The notes below the pieces were generated by a model. The model had not been told where the DNA came from. It did not search any database and saw nothing but the letters and a program-made list of their open reading frames with translations. The translations under genes and the position numbers were made by a program. Source: Helicobacter mustelae (GTDB lineage Bacteria; Campylobacterota; Campylobacteria; Campylobacterales; Helicobacteraceae). Taken from it: a stretch of DNA of 64,000 nt. Location: positions 1,116,001 through 1,180,000 of the forward strand of contig NZ_LS483446.1 in assembly GCF_900476215.1 (NCBI RefSeq), given 5' to 3'. This document shows, in pieces, positions 10,564 to 19,700 of this stretch (within the stretch, counting starts at the first letter, position 1; every line of letters begins with the position of its first letter).

Positions 10564-11936
10564 CACACAGTTTTAGAAAAACGTCTCTCTTCAAGAGGAA
10601 TTTTTTCTAAATATGCATCAAAGCACATCGCGATATTGCGGATTAGCATGCTCCCTGTGGGATTTACAAAAATTCCCTGGCTATTGACCTCTAATAAATC
10701 ATCCCGCACCAATTCCTGCAATGCTAAAAGCTCCTTGGCAAAATATTCTCCAAAATCAATAAAGAATTTTTCTTCAATCCTCTGAAAGTACAGCCTTGAA
10801 TTATTCATAAGCTCCATAATCACTTCTTTACGCAATATATCATCAAAGCCTAGCACGATGCCCCGCTCCACTGGCAGCATCCCCCTATCCAATGCACTTT
10901 CATAGGAATGCATATCTTTATAATTTTGCGTATAATAATCCACTCCCTCGCCAATAGAAGTCAATCCTATGCCAATGGTCTGGGAAAATCCTCGCGTAGT
11001 ATATCCTTGGAAATTGCGTCTAAGCTCACCTTTTTTGCTAGCCAAATAGAGCTCATCTTCCATGCGGGCAAAATGATCCATCCCAATCATCTTATAACCC
11101 CAATTCTCCAAAAACTTGATGGTATGCTTGAGGATCTTTAACTTCTCCTCAGCGCTTGGCAACGTCTTCTCATCAATATTCCCCATAGTGCGCTTCATCC
11201 ATGGCACATGCGCATAATTAAAAATCGCAAATCGATCTGGCCCCAGGCTCACTGCCTTCTGCAAAGTCTCTTGGAAGCGGGAGAGACTTTGATGGGGCAG
11301 TCCATAAATCAAGTCAAAATTGATGGAGGTAATCCCATGCTTGCGCGCAATTTCTACCACTTCTTGCATCAATTCCATGCTTTGAAAGCGATTGACTGCT
11401 GCTTGCACCCTCTCATCAAAATCCTGCACTCCAAAACTCACACGATTAAAGCCTCCGTTTTTTAGCACAATCATCTGATCCTCTGTAAAATGCCTAGGAT
11501 CAATCTCACAGCTCACCTCAGCATCGCTGGAAAAATTCACAAATACCTCGCGAATCATAGCAATCACCTCTTCTAATTGCTTGGCGCTAAAATACGTAGG
11601 AGTGCCCCCACCAAAATGCAATTGCACCACCTCTCTTTTGGTATCCATGCTCTGTCTGATAAGCTCCAATTCCTTGCGCAAATACGTAAGATAGCGCACC
11701 TTTTTTTCTTCGCTATTGGTATAGATCACATTGCAGGCACAAAAATAGCATGCACTTCGACAAAAGGGCAAATGCACATAAAGCGATAGGGGCAGATCCT
11801 TGTGCTTGTCATTGCGCAAAAAAGAATCCCTCAAATCATTGTGTTGAAATTTTTGATGAAATTCCACCGCAGTGGGATAGCTTGTATAGCGCGGCCCAGA
11901 TTTTGAATAAGAAGAAAATTTTTTAAAATCAATCAT
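10563..11936 (-). CDS. hemN: Oxygen-independent coproporphyrinogen III oxidase HemN
   Basis: 457 residues. Radical SAM enzyme that oxidatively decarboxylates coproporphyrinogen III to protoporphyrinogen IX without oxygen. True HemN rather than HemW is indicated by the N-terminal GPRYTSYPTAVEFH motif and the length. The cluster motif is CRSACYFCAC near residue 58, followed by LHFGGGTPTY. It overlaps the upstream DUF2603 gene by 4 nt (ATGA) and the downstream Fe-S gene by 1 nt, so the three are surely cotranslated. Confidence 0.96.
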   Translation of the reverse strand: MIDFKKFSSYSKSGPRYTSYPTAVEFHQKFQHNDLRDSFLRNDKHKDLPLSLYVHLPFCRSACYFCACNVIYTNSEEKKVRYLTYLRKELELIRQSMDTKREVVQLHFGGGTPTYFSAKQLEEVIAMIREVFVNFSSDAEVSCEIDPRHFTEDQMIVLKNGGFNRVSFGVQDFDERVQAAVNRFQSMELMQEVVEIARKHGITSINFDLIYGLPHQSLSRFQETLQKAVSLGPDRFAIFNYAHVPWMKRTMGNIDEKTLPSAEEKLKILKHTIKFLENWGYKMIGMDHFARMEDELYLASKKGELRRNFQGYTTRGFSQTIGIGLTSIGEGVDYYTQNYKDMHSYESALDRGMLPVERGIVLGFDDILRKEVIMELMNNSRLYFQRIEEKFFIDFGEYFAKELLALQELVRDDLLEVNSQGIFVNPTGSMLIRNIAMCFDAYLEKIPLEERRFSKTV

Positions 11937-12370
11937 GAAAGTCCTCCACTATAAGCTTCAAAATTCATAAATAAATTGGGATGTTCTTTTTTGATTTCTT
12001 GCGCAATCTTCATGCTATCAATGCTTGGAAGACTCCCATCTTCTTGGCGCAGGGATTCTATCTTGCTCATTGCCACACTCATGGCATCATCAAAGTCCAC
12101 AGGAGTGAGACTGATGAGATCGCGCTCTAACTCCACGCGCAAGCGATCTTCATGAGCGCGCCTAATGAGTGAAATCATGTTACGCAGGACCTTTTGAGGC
12201 AGCACAATGTATTTTTCATTTTTTTCATCATTCAAGATCCATGGCTCATTTTTGGAAAATTCCCCGCTATGAAGATGGAGCTGTTTGGTTTGGGAATCAA
12301 TGCTTTGCAAAAAAGCCTGATTATTGGATCCAAAAAATTCTATGATTTTTTTTTGCTTTGTTCTAGCCAT
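11933..12370 (-). CDS. DUF2603 family protein of unknown function
   Basis: 145 residues, no signal peptide or membrane segment, charged and probably cytosolic. I recognise it from context as the Campylobacterota-specific DUF2603 family (H. pylori HP0664, C. jejuni Cj0993c), always beside hemN. The N-terminal part is basic (TKQKKIIEFFG) and the middle has HSGEFSKNEPWILNDEKNEKYIVLPQKVL. Its ATG lies 31 nt inside argF with AGGAATT before it. The function is unknown; persistent coupling to hemN suggests, but does not prove, a role in anaerobic haem synthesis. Confidence 0.8.
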   Translation of the reverse strand: MARTKQKKIIEFFGSNNQAFLQSIDSQTKQLHLHSGEFSKNEPWILNDEKNEKYIVLPQKVLRNMISLIRRAHEDRLRVELERDLISLTPVDFDDAMSVAMSKIESLRQEDGSLPSIDSMKIAQEIKKEHPNLFMNFEAYSGGLS

Positions 12371-13293
12371 ACCATAATTCCTTTTTGCACATGTAAGCGA
12401 TTTTCCGCTTCTTGAAATACTCTACTCTGCTTACCTTCCAATACCTCTGCACTCACCTCTTGTCCACGATATGCTGGCAGACAATGCAAGAAAATGGCTT
12501 CTTTATCCGCTAGGGCCATTATGGAGGCATCGATGCAATACTCTCTAAAAGCTCTTTTGCGTGCCTCTTTTTCTTCCTCCTGCCCCATAGAAATCCAAGT
12601 ATCTGTGACCACCACATTGCAATCTTTGATGGCCTCACGCGGATCTTCAAAAATTTTGATCTTATGCGTGCTGATAGATTTTGCAAACTCTAGCACCTCA
12701 GAATTAGGGAGATATTCCTTGGGGCAAGCAATATGGAGTTCAAAACCCATTTTTGCTGCAAGTACAAGCCAGGAATGTGTCATATTATTGCCATCGCCAA
12801 TATACACCACTCTAGGATCTTGCTTATGAGCAAAATCCTCAAAGCTACCTTTGTTAAAAATGCCACACTCTATCATAGTGAGATAATCTGCCATCACTTG
12901 AAGGGGATGATAGAGATCACTAAGGCCATTAATCAATGGGACATAGGAATATTTAGCAAATTCCTCCAAGCGCTCATGTTCAAAAGTCCGAATCATCACC
13001 ATATCCACCATGGAGCTAATCACCCTTGCAGTATCTGCAATACTCTCTCCGCGACTTAGCTGGATGTCTTTGTTGGAGAGAAAGATCCCCATGCCCCCTA
13101 GCTGATAGATGCCTGTCTCAAAACCCACGCGGGTGCGAGTGGAGTTTTTCTCAAAAATCATTCCTAGGGTTTTTCTATGCATCAGGTCACTGATTTTTCC
13201 TGCTTTATGGTCTTTTTTGATTGCAATGGCAAGCTTGAGAATCTCAATAATTTCTGATCTCTCATAGTCCCTTAAAGTCAAAAAATGTCTCAT
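12340..13293 (-). CDS. argF: Ornithine carbamoyltransferase ArgF
   Basis: 317 residues from the ATG at 13293; the upstream GTG at 13299 is too close to AGGG. Catalyses carbamoyl phosphate plus ornithine to citrulline in arginine synthesis. Visible motifs are the carbamoyl phosphate loop STRTR (residues 51-55), the HPLQVMAD region, and HCLPAYRGQEV holding the ornithine-binding cysteine. It leads the argF-DUF2603-hemN-FeS cluster, the same order as C. jejuni Cj0994c-Cj0991c. H. pylori lacks this gene, so the strain probably has a fuller arginine pathway. Confidence 0.97.
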   Translation of the reverse strand: MRHFLTLRDYERSEIIEILKLAIAIKKDHKAGKISDLMHRKTLGMIFEKNSTRTRVGFETGIYQLGGMGIFLSNKDIQLSRGESIADTARVISSMVDMVMIRTFEHERLEEFAKYSYVPLINGLSDLYHPLQVMADYLTMIECGIFNKGSFEDFAHKQDPRVVYIGDGNNMTHSWLVLAAKMGFELHIACPKEYLPNSEVLEFAKSISTHKIKIFEDPREAIKDCNVVVTDTWISMGQEEEKEARKRAFREYCIDASIMALADKEAIFLHCLPAYRGQEVSAEVLEGKQSRVFQEAENRLHVQKGIMVWLEQSKKKS

Positions 13294-13326
13294 CGTCACA
13301 AACCCTAAAAATAAAAAATAATCTTG

Positions 13327-13332
13327 ATTCTA
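13327..13332 (-). promoter_or_regulatory. -10 box for argF cluster
   Basis: Minus strand TTTTTTGTAGAATCAAG gives a TAGAAT hexamer after a T-run, about 34 nt before the argF ATG. It is the only promoter-like element in the short gap between mfd and argF, so the cluster is likely transcribed from here independently of mfd. I saw no clear ARG box. Confidence 0.5.
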
Positions 13333-13375
13333 CAAAAAATCCCTTAATCCCTTGTGTAATTTTAAAAATTCTCCC

Positions 13376-16351
13376 CTAGGCCCGGGATTTATGCAAAAAT
13401 TTTAAAATCTCATCTAAAATCTGCTCCTCCTCATCTGCCTGCAAAAATTTCTTATTCCCATCACCAAAAAAAAGCGTAATGCTTTTTTTGAAATTAGAGA
13501 TTTGTGTAATCCCAAGCCCCCTTGCTAGGATCTTAATCAAAATCAGCTTCAAAAATTGCTTTGTATAAAAATCAAGTTCACCAAAGCGATCGGCAATCTC
13601 CCCTTCAATGGCATAGACACATTCCTTGTCCTTGCAAAGAGATAGGCGCCGATAAAGCTCTAGGCGCAGGGTATCACTAGAAATGAGATGAGAATCAAGA
13701 TAGGCAGAGACTTGGAGTTTGAGCTCCACATCCCTCTCTTCTATCTGCTCCTTGTTGCTGCTTAATTGATAAATCGCATCCTCTAACATCTTGAGATAGA
13801 GATTATAACCGATGTTTTTGATATGCCCACTTTGGGCCTCTCCTAGCAAATTTCCCCCGCCTCTAATCTCTAAATCCTGATAAGCAATCATCGCACCACT
13901 ACCCAAAAAAGAATTTTTCTCCAGTGCTAAAAGGCGCTTGGTGGCTTCTTGCGTGATAGATTCCCTATCATCAATAAGATAGTAGCAAAACCCCTCTCTA
14001 TCTCCTCTTCCCACTCTTCCGCGTAATTGGTGCAAGTCTGCCAACCCAAAATGATCTGCACCATCAACAATAATAGTATTGGCATTGGGAAGATGGATGC
14101 CAGATTCCACGATGGAAGTACAAAGCAAAAGATGGGTTTTTTTCTCCGCAAAAGAAAGCAGAATTTCCTCTGTAGTCTTAGAATCAATCTGAGAATGCAG
14201 GAGGGCAATTTCTAGCTGAGGCAGTAATGCCTTGAGTTCGCGCTCAATCATGGGGATATTTGCAATATTGTTATGGATATAAAAAACCTGTCCATTGCGG
14301 CGCAATTCCCGCAAAATCACCTCTTTAATCAAAGAGGCGCTTTTTTCCTTGACAAAAGTTTTGGTGCTTTGGCGCTCACTTGGAGGAGTGAGCAAAGAAC
14401 TCATTCCCTTGATTTGCGAAAGTGCCATATTTAATGTACGCGGAATGGGGGTAGCAGACATGCTTAGCAAATGCACATCTTTGCTCAAAGATTTTATCGC
14501 CTCTTTTTGTTTCACGCCAAATTTATGCTCTTCATCAATTACAATAAGTCCTAGATTCTTAAAGCCAACTCCAAGCAGGCTATGCGTCCCTACCACCACA
14601 TCAATCTTCCCCTCTAACAACCCCTGTAATATGCCCTTTTTTGACCTTGCGCTCACAAATCGATCCAGCCTCGCGACTCTAAGACCCTTGAGGCGTTCTT
14701 TCAAGGTGTGATAATGCTGCAGAGCCAATAAGGTAGTAGGAACAATCATTAAAGCCTGAAAGCCATTTTGACACGCTGCATAAATGGCATTCATCGCCAC
14801 CTCTGTTTTGCCAAACCCAACATCTCCGCTTAATAGCCTATCCATCACCTGACCACTTGACATGTCTGCAAAAATCTCTTGGATACACCTCTCTTGATCC
14901 TCTGTAAGAACAAAGCCTGCTTGTTCTTTAAAAAACAAAATCTCAGGCAGAGTGGTGTCAATTTTTTTGCCTTCAATAAGCTTACGACGCGCTGCCAAAG
15001 AGATGATAGAATCTGCAATTTCAAAGAGCTTTTTTTTGATTTTTTCTTTAAGTTTTGCAAAGCTGCCCTTGCCAAGCCTATCCATCATGGGCACACCACT
15101 AGATCCAGCTACATAACGATCGATGAGATTGAGATTTTCCACTGGCAAAAGCAAAGAATCCCCTCCCTGGTAATCAATGCGAATAAAATCCCTAACTGCC
15201 CCCAAGATCTTTGCCTGCTCTATCCCACCAAACACCCCGATACCATATTGAATATGCACCACATATTCCCCTACATTTAGTTCATTGATGGCAATGCGTG
15301 GCTTTTGTTTTTTTCTGCTTTTTTGGATTTGATTAAGGGAAATGATAAAACAATCAGGTGTGGAAATATTTACCACAAGACTAGAGATTTCTGCATGGAT
15401 TTGCCTTGCTTCAAATTGCTCTTTTAACATCTGTGTTGGCACAAGAATCGTGATGGGTTTGTCTGCATTCAAATCCAAAAAATACTCCAAATTCTTGGCT
15501 TCTATGCGAATGTCTGCATAATCTTTTTGCTCCTGCAAGCTTGGCAATTGCAAGAAAAATTCCTTGCCATAGGGACTATCGCTCACAAAATCAAAAACCT
15601 CTGTGAGGGAGTTTTTTGCATTGGGGCTTAAAATTGTATGCATCTGCCTCAATGGCTCCCATCCAAGATCCCCCAAACACCAAAATCCTAGAGAAAAAAT
15701 ATCTTTATAAAAACTATCTGTATCAAGACCTGCAATTTCTTCTATCATCCTTTCATATTGCTCTTTGGAGAGATGAAACACCGCTGGAGGAATGCTAAGA
15801 CTCTCTAGCTCTAGGGTTTTGCTTTTTTGGCTTTGCACATCAAATTCCCTGATGCTCTCACATTCTATGTCAAAAAAACTCAAGCGATAGCTCTTGTCTT
15901 GCGGGATGGCAATATCAAGAATATCCCCGCGAAAACTCACCTCCCCATCCATCTCGACAATCTCCACGACCTCATAGCCAAAATGAACCAATTTTTCTTT
16001 GAGATCGCGCACATCCAAGGGCTCTTCTTTGGAGATCACAAAGGGCTCTAACAATTCCTTTTTGGGAAGGGGGTAGAGCACGCTAGAAAGAGGAGCAATC
16101 AAAAAGCAATCTTGTGCATAAAATTCGCGCAAGCCTACCAATAAGTCCAAAAATTCCTCTTGAAAACTCCTTAGATCCTCCCCCTTTTTGGCACGAAAAT
16201 CTGGCAGCACTAGAGGTTTTTTTGTCAAAATTCCTTTTTCATAGCAATACTCTGCAAGATGGAATGCGCTTTGGGCTTCTTTATCATCTTCTACAACAAG
16301 AATCTGAGGGGGTTGCTTTTTTGTGAGATGTGCATAGAGATTTGCTTGCAT
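13376..16351 (-). CDS. mfd: Transcription-repair coupling factor Mfd
   Basis: 991 residues, slightly shorter than the E. coli protein as is usual in this group. Mfd removes RNA polymerase stalled at DNA lesions and recruits UvrA. Domain order: degenerate UvrB-like N-terminus; RNA polymerase-interacting CarD-like part around VGEYVVHIQYGIGVF; superfamily 2 helicase with Walker A-type LLSGDVGFGKTEVAMNA, the DEEH box (IVIDEEHKFGV), SATPIPRTL; and the second RecA lobe with QLRGRVGRG. It begins with a TAATG overlap on ccmA and ends the long run that starts at yajC. Confidence 0.97.
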   Translation of the reverse strand: MQANLYAHLTKKQPPQILVVEDDKEAQSAFHLAEYCYEKGILTKKPLVLPDFRAKKGEDLRSFQEEFLDLLVGLREFYAQDCFLIAPLSSVLYPLPKKELLEPFVISKEEPLDVRDLKEKLVHFGYEVVEIVEMDGEVSFRGDILDIAIPQDKSYRLSFFDIECESIREFDVQSQKSKTLELESLSIPPAVFHLSKEQYERMIEEIAGLDTDSFYKDIFSLGFWCLGDLGWEPLRQMHTILSPNAKNSLTEVFDFVSDSPYGKEFFLQLPSLQEQKDYADIRIEAKNLEYFLDLNADKPITILVPTQMLKEQFEARQIHAEISSLVVNISTPDCFIISLNQIQKSRKKQKPRIAINELNVGEYVVHIQYGIGVFGGIEQAKILGAVRDFIRIDYQGGDSLLLPVENLNLIDRYVAGSSGVPMMDRLGKGSFAKLKEKIKKKLFEIADSIISLAARRKLIEGKKIDTTLPEILFFKEQAGFVLTEDQERCIQEIFADMSSGQVMDRLLSGDVGFGKTEVAMNAIYAACQNGFQALMIVPTTLLALQHYHTLKERLKGLRVARLDRFVSARSKKGILQGLLEGKIDVVVGTHSLLGVGFKNLGLIVIDEEHKFGVKQKEAIKSLSKDVHLLSMSATPIPRTLNMALSQIKGMSSLLTPPSERQSTKTFVKEKSASLIKEVILRELRRNGQVFYIHNNIANIPMIERELKALLPQLEIALLHSQIDSKTTEEILLSFAEKKTHLLLCTSIVESGIHLPNANTIIVDGADHFGLADLHQLRGRVGRGDREGFCYYLIDDRESITQEATKRLLALEKNSFLGSGAMIAYQDLEIRGGGNLLGEAQSGHIKNIGYNLYLKMLEDAIYQLSSNKEQIEERDVELKLQVSAYLDSHLISSDTLRLELYRRLSLCKDKECVYAIEGEIADRFGELDFYTKQFLKLILIKILARGLGITQISNFKKSITLFFGDGNKKFLQADEEEQILDEILKFLHKSRA

Positions 16352-16737
16352 TATTTTCCTTGCTTCTCATTTTCCTTCAAGGTGATCTTGCTCTCACCAA
16401 TGAAAATGCCCTTGCGCTCAATGACAAATTCCGGAGTAATTACCTTTCCCTCAATCTTGCCCATGGGTAAGATTTCCACCACCTCACTCTCTGCTATACC
16501 TTCAAATTTTCCACTCACAATGAGTTTTTGTGAGACAATATTCCCATGAACATGCCCGCTTTTGCCAATCATCACAGTGTTTTTGGAATGGATATTTCCC
16601 TCAAATTCTCCATCAATATGCAAATGACAAGAAATCTCAATCTCGCCCTTTACTTTTGTCCCCTGTGCGATAATGGTTGCAGCTCCTGCCTTGATAGGAG
16701 CATTAGATTGCTGATTAGCGCTAGTAAAGATTGCCAT
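16351..16737 (-). CDS. ccmA: Bactofilin CcmA
   Basis: 128 residues. Polymerising bactofilin required with the Csd proteins for helical shape in H. pylori (HP1542). The short N-terminal tail is followed by the right-handed beta-helix core, seen as repeating hydrophobic/Gly strands from GTKVKGEIEIS to KGIFIGESKIT. The start MAIF at 16737 is conserved with H. pylori and has AAGGAAAGGAT upstream, which forces an 88-nt overlap with the end of csd1 in another frame. The stop overlaps mfd by one base. Confidence 0.93.
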   Translation of the reverse strand: MAIFTSANQQSNAPIKAGAATIIAQGTKVKGEIEISCHLHIDGEFEGNIHSKNTVMIGKSGHVHGNIVSQKLIVSGKFEGIAESEVVEILPMGKIEGKVITPEFVIERKGIFIGESKITLKENEKQGK

Positions 16738-17591
16738 GCTACGATCCTTTCCTTTTCAAAGATAAAATCAAAGTTTTTCATATTCCATTTCGCAAAATTA
16801 TAGGGATTTATTGGAGTGTTTAAAAATCGCACTTCATAATGCAGATGCGACCCTGTGGATGCTCCTGTATTGCCGCTATAAGCAATAATCTGACCCTTTT
16901 TGACAAACTGGTATTTATGCACCAAAATGGAATTGAGATGCGCATAATAAGTTTTGAACCCAAAAGAATGCGCGATTCTTACCAAATTCCCATACCCGCC
17001 ATTCCATCCCAATGCCCCAAATTCTACGACACCATCAGCTGTGGCATAAATTGGGGTATTAGTCTTTGTGCTAAAATCCATGCCAGAATGATGATGCAAA
17101 ATATGAAAAATGGGATGGATGCGCGAACCAAAACTCGCAGAAATTCTCACATACTGATCTAAGGGGAAACCATTGGGGATGAATTTCATAATAAAGGCCT
17201 TTTGTGTGCCTGTGATATTTGCCACATCAATTCGATCCAAAAAACTCCCCTGTATTACAGCATCCTCGGGTTTTGAAACCCCAATAATGTCCTCTAAATC
17301 ATCAATTCTATCTCCAGCAATATTCATCTCCTCCAAACGCTGATGGATTTGGTGATTAAGAGAGGCATTAATCTTCATGGTTTTTTTGAATTCTTGATGC
17401 AGGATTGCTTTTTTTTCATCAATGTCTTTAATCTCTGTACGCGCCACACTGATTGCAACGATACTAAAGACCATCAACGCCAAAAGCACAAGCACTGCAT
17501 ATAGGGCAATTTGCTTAAAAAGCATGCTGACATTCATGCAATAACTTCCCCTGTGATCTGTGATCATCAATACCAATCTTCTATGATTCAT
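16650..17591 (-). CDS. csd1: Cell-shape M23 endopeptidase Csd1
   Basis: 313 residues. Periplasmic LytM-type D,D-endopeptidase that trims peptidoglycan crosslinks to set helical curvature. One N-terminal membrane anchor (residues about 25-50), a coiled segment (51-105), and the LytM domain with an intact zinc site: HxxxD at His168-Asp172 (HSGMD) and HxH at His249/His251 (GSHLHYEV). Starts with an ATGA overlap on csd2; its last 29 codons overlap ccmA. The position next to ccmA corresponds to HP1543. Confidence 0.92.
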   Translation of the reverse strand: MNHRRLVLMITDHRGSYCMNVSMLFKQIALYAVLVLLALMVFSIVAISVARTEIKDIDEKKAILHQEFKKTMKINASLNHQIHQRLEEMNIAGDRIDDLEDIIGVSKPEDAVIQGSFLDRIDVANITGTQKAFIMKFIPNGFPLDQYVRISASFGSRIHPIFHILHHHSGMDFSTKTNTPIYATADGVVEFGALGWNGGYGNLVRIAHSFGFKTYYAHLNSILVHKYQFVKKGQIIAYSGNTGASTGSHLHYEVRFLNTPINPYNFAKWNMKNFDFIFEKERIVAWQSLLALISNLMLLSRQELQPLSHRGQK

Positions 17592-18511
17592 AGACTTTTT
17601 TCACCATGATGATTTTGATGGTCTTGAAGTCTCAAAATATCCTTAATCACCCACACCAAGCTTTTCCAATCAATATTTTTATCCTGAAGCAAAACTTCAT
17701 TAAAATTTTTTTCGCTCCACTGTGTATAAAGCTCGCTATCTAGGGCCTTTCCTACAAAGGATACTTCATAATACAATGCAGGATTTTGCTCCTTGGTACT
17801 CATGGGTGCATATCCAATCAAAGTACCCTTTTTGACAAATTGCCCACGCTTTAATACCACATTCTCCAAATGCGCATACAAGGAACTAAAACCAAAGGAA
17901 TGATTGAGTCTCACATAATTGCCAAATCCCTTTTTATAGCCCGTACGAATGCTTTCCACCACGCCATCTGATGTGGCATAAATTGGGGTTTTCAAAGCAA
18001 GCGTATAGGAAATACCTAGGGGCTGCTTTTGTTTTTTGGCTCTTTTGCCCTCAGGAGAAAAGGCCCTCTGCCTGTCTTCATACTCAATAATGGGATCGCC
18101 ATTTGGAACCAGATTCAAAATCATCTGCTTTTGGGAGGGGCTTAGATTTTCTAGATCGATGTCATCAAATTGATGATGGGGCTTTTGATTATTTTTTTGT
18201 GTATCAATGATGGTTTCTAAATCTCCAATTTTTTGATGGATGACATCAAGCTCATTGGTTTTTTTCTGAATCTGGTCTTTGAGATTTTCATTTTGCTGAT
18301 AGATGTAGAGATATTCAGAAATCGCGATATTTTGCTCCATTGCAACATTTTCAATGCTCTTCATCAAAAAGCGCAGGGAAAAAAACGCTCCAATGAGGGA
18401 AGCCAAAAGTCCTAACACGCCAAAAAAAATGATTTTTTTGATGTGTTTATGGACTTGAAACTGCCTAGATCCCCTTTCATCCACGATGGTAATGACAAGT
18501 TTATTTTGCAT
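17588..18511 (-). CDS. csd2: Cell-shape protein Csd2, catalytically degenerate M23 homologue
   Basis: 307 residues from the ATG at 18511 with GGGGTGG before it; the open frame extends 26 codons upstream inside folC but the Csd1-like start VITIVDERGSRQF supports this ATG. Same plan as Csd1: anchor helix, coiled coil (roughly residues 55-110), LytM-fold domain. The zinc ligands are lost: the HxxxD region reads LGISYTLA and the HxH region reads NPALYYEV. In H. pylori Csd2 (HP1544) is known to pair with Csd1 as a non-catalytic partner, which fits. The C-terminal W-x2-KNF-x10-W-x-SL pattern is shared with Csd1. Confidence 0.9.
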   Translation of the reverse strand: MQNKLVITIVDERGSRQFQVHKHIKKIIFFGVLGLLASLIGAFFSLRFLMKSIENVAMEQNIAISEYLYIYQQNENLKDQIQKKTNELDVIHQKIGDLETIIDTQKNNQKPHHQFDDIDLENLSPSQKQMILNLVPNGDPIIEYEDRQRAFSPEGKRAKKQKQPLGISYTLALKTPIYATSDGVVESIRTGYKKGFGNYVRLNHSFGFSSLYAHLENVVLKRGQFVKKGTLIGYAPMSTKEQNPALYYEVSFVGKALDSELYTQWSEKNFNEVLLQDKNIDWKSLVWVIKDILRLQDHQNHHGEKSL

Positions 18512-19700
18512 AACCACCCCGCAAAAATGCCTCCACCACACTAAAAGATCCAAAAACAAGATAGTTTTTTTGCGGGAGGATTTTTGCAAAAATCTGATAG
18601 GGAATTTCTAGCTCTTTTAAAATTTCTTCTAAAATGCTTTGCTGCAAAATCCTGGGATGTTTGATGGGCAAAATCTCTAAAAGCTCAATATTCTCACGCA
18701 GATTCAAAAGGATGGGACGCACATTTTTTTGGGCATAGGAATTGTAGATGAGATGGATTTTCTCTCCCCGCAGGATTTGTGCAATCTGCAGGCTTGCATC
18801 CTCATTATGCCCCACATCTAGGATGATATTAGGAGCGATTTTTTCAAATCTTGCGCGCAGATCCAGTTGCATGGGAAAATTAGGAGGAGCAAACCCAAGA
18901 AGCCTCAATGCACAGCATGCTGTATGGAGATTTTCTCGCAAAAAAGACACAAGGGGAGGAGTGGTAAAGTTTTGGGATGTGGTTTGATGAGTCACGGCCA
19001 TCACATCAGCAGCAGAGGGATTTGCAAGGGAAAAAGAATCCAAAAAATCCCAATCACAAGACTCAGCCAAAAATAATTCTGCGTTTTTTTGCGTAGCAAT
19101 CTCTTTGGCAATGCTTAACACTTCTTTGTGATTTTGCTTTGCTAGTAATGCACGCCTCCCCATCGCACGCAGCTTTGTAGCAGCAATTTCTGCGATACTT
19201 TCCCCTAAAAGCTCTTGGTGATCTGTGCTGATGGATGTAAAAATATTGAGCTCATAATCCAGGCAAGAAGTGGCATCAAACTCCCCACCAATTCCCGCCT
19301 CCATGATGAGATACTCCACATCTTGAGCAAGGAAAAGCGCAGCAAATGTGACATATTCAAAATAGCTCGCCTCCTGCAGGAAGTCAAACCCTTGTAAAAA
19401 TTCTTGCGCAGCATCAAGTGCCTCATGGCAAACACAGGCGCCATTTTTGTAAAAGCGCTCGCTGATATCTAGGAGATGGGGTGAGGTAAAATGCAGCGTG
19501 CTTTTGCCAGCAGATTGCAAGGCTTGTGCTAAAAATCTCCCCGTGCTGCCCTTTCCATTGGTGCCAAGGATTTGGATGGCATGGGGAGGGAGGGAGAGGT
19601 TTGCAGAAAGCTGCTTATAGAGCCTTTTTGCACGATTGGGATCAAAGCCTGCATACTCCCCTCCCTTTTGCTCCAAAAAAGCAGAAAAACTCATTCCCAT
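18501..19700 (-). CDS. folC: Bifunctional folylpolyglutamate/dihydrofolate synthase FolC
   Basis: About 399 residues. Adds glutamate to folates and, in bacteria, to dihydropteroate. Mur-ligase-type fold with ATP loop ILGTNGKGSTGRFL near residue 45 and HFTSPHLLDISERF, then LDVGHNEDA in the middle domain. The start may be ATG 19700 (MGMSF) or ATG 19694 (MSFSA); both lie across the end of the GGDEF gene. In H. pylori folC (HP1545) sits in the same place between the csd genes and lptE, but there without the intervening GGDEF gene. Confidence 0.93.
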   Translation of the reverse strand: MGMSFSAFLEQKGGEYAGFDPNRAKRLYKQLSANLSLPPHAIQILGTNGKGSTGRFLAQALQSAGKSTLHFTSPHLLDISERFYKNGACVCHEALDAAQEFLQGFDFLQEASYFEYVTFAALFLAQDVEYLIMEAGIGGEFDATSCLDYELNIFTSISTDHQELLGESIAEIAATKLRAMGRRALLAKQNHKEVLSIAKEIATQKNAELFLAESCDWDFLDSFSLANPSAADVMAVTHQTTSQNFTTPPLVSFLRENLHTACCALRLLGFAPPNFPMQLDLRARFEKIAPNIILDVGHNEDASLQIAQILRGEKIHLIYNSYAQKNVRPILLNLRENIELLEILPIKHPRILQQSILEEILKELEIPYQIFAKILPQKNYLVFGSFSVVEAFLRGGYAK

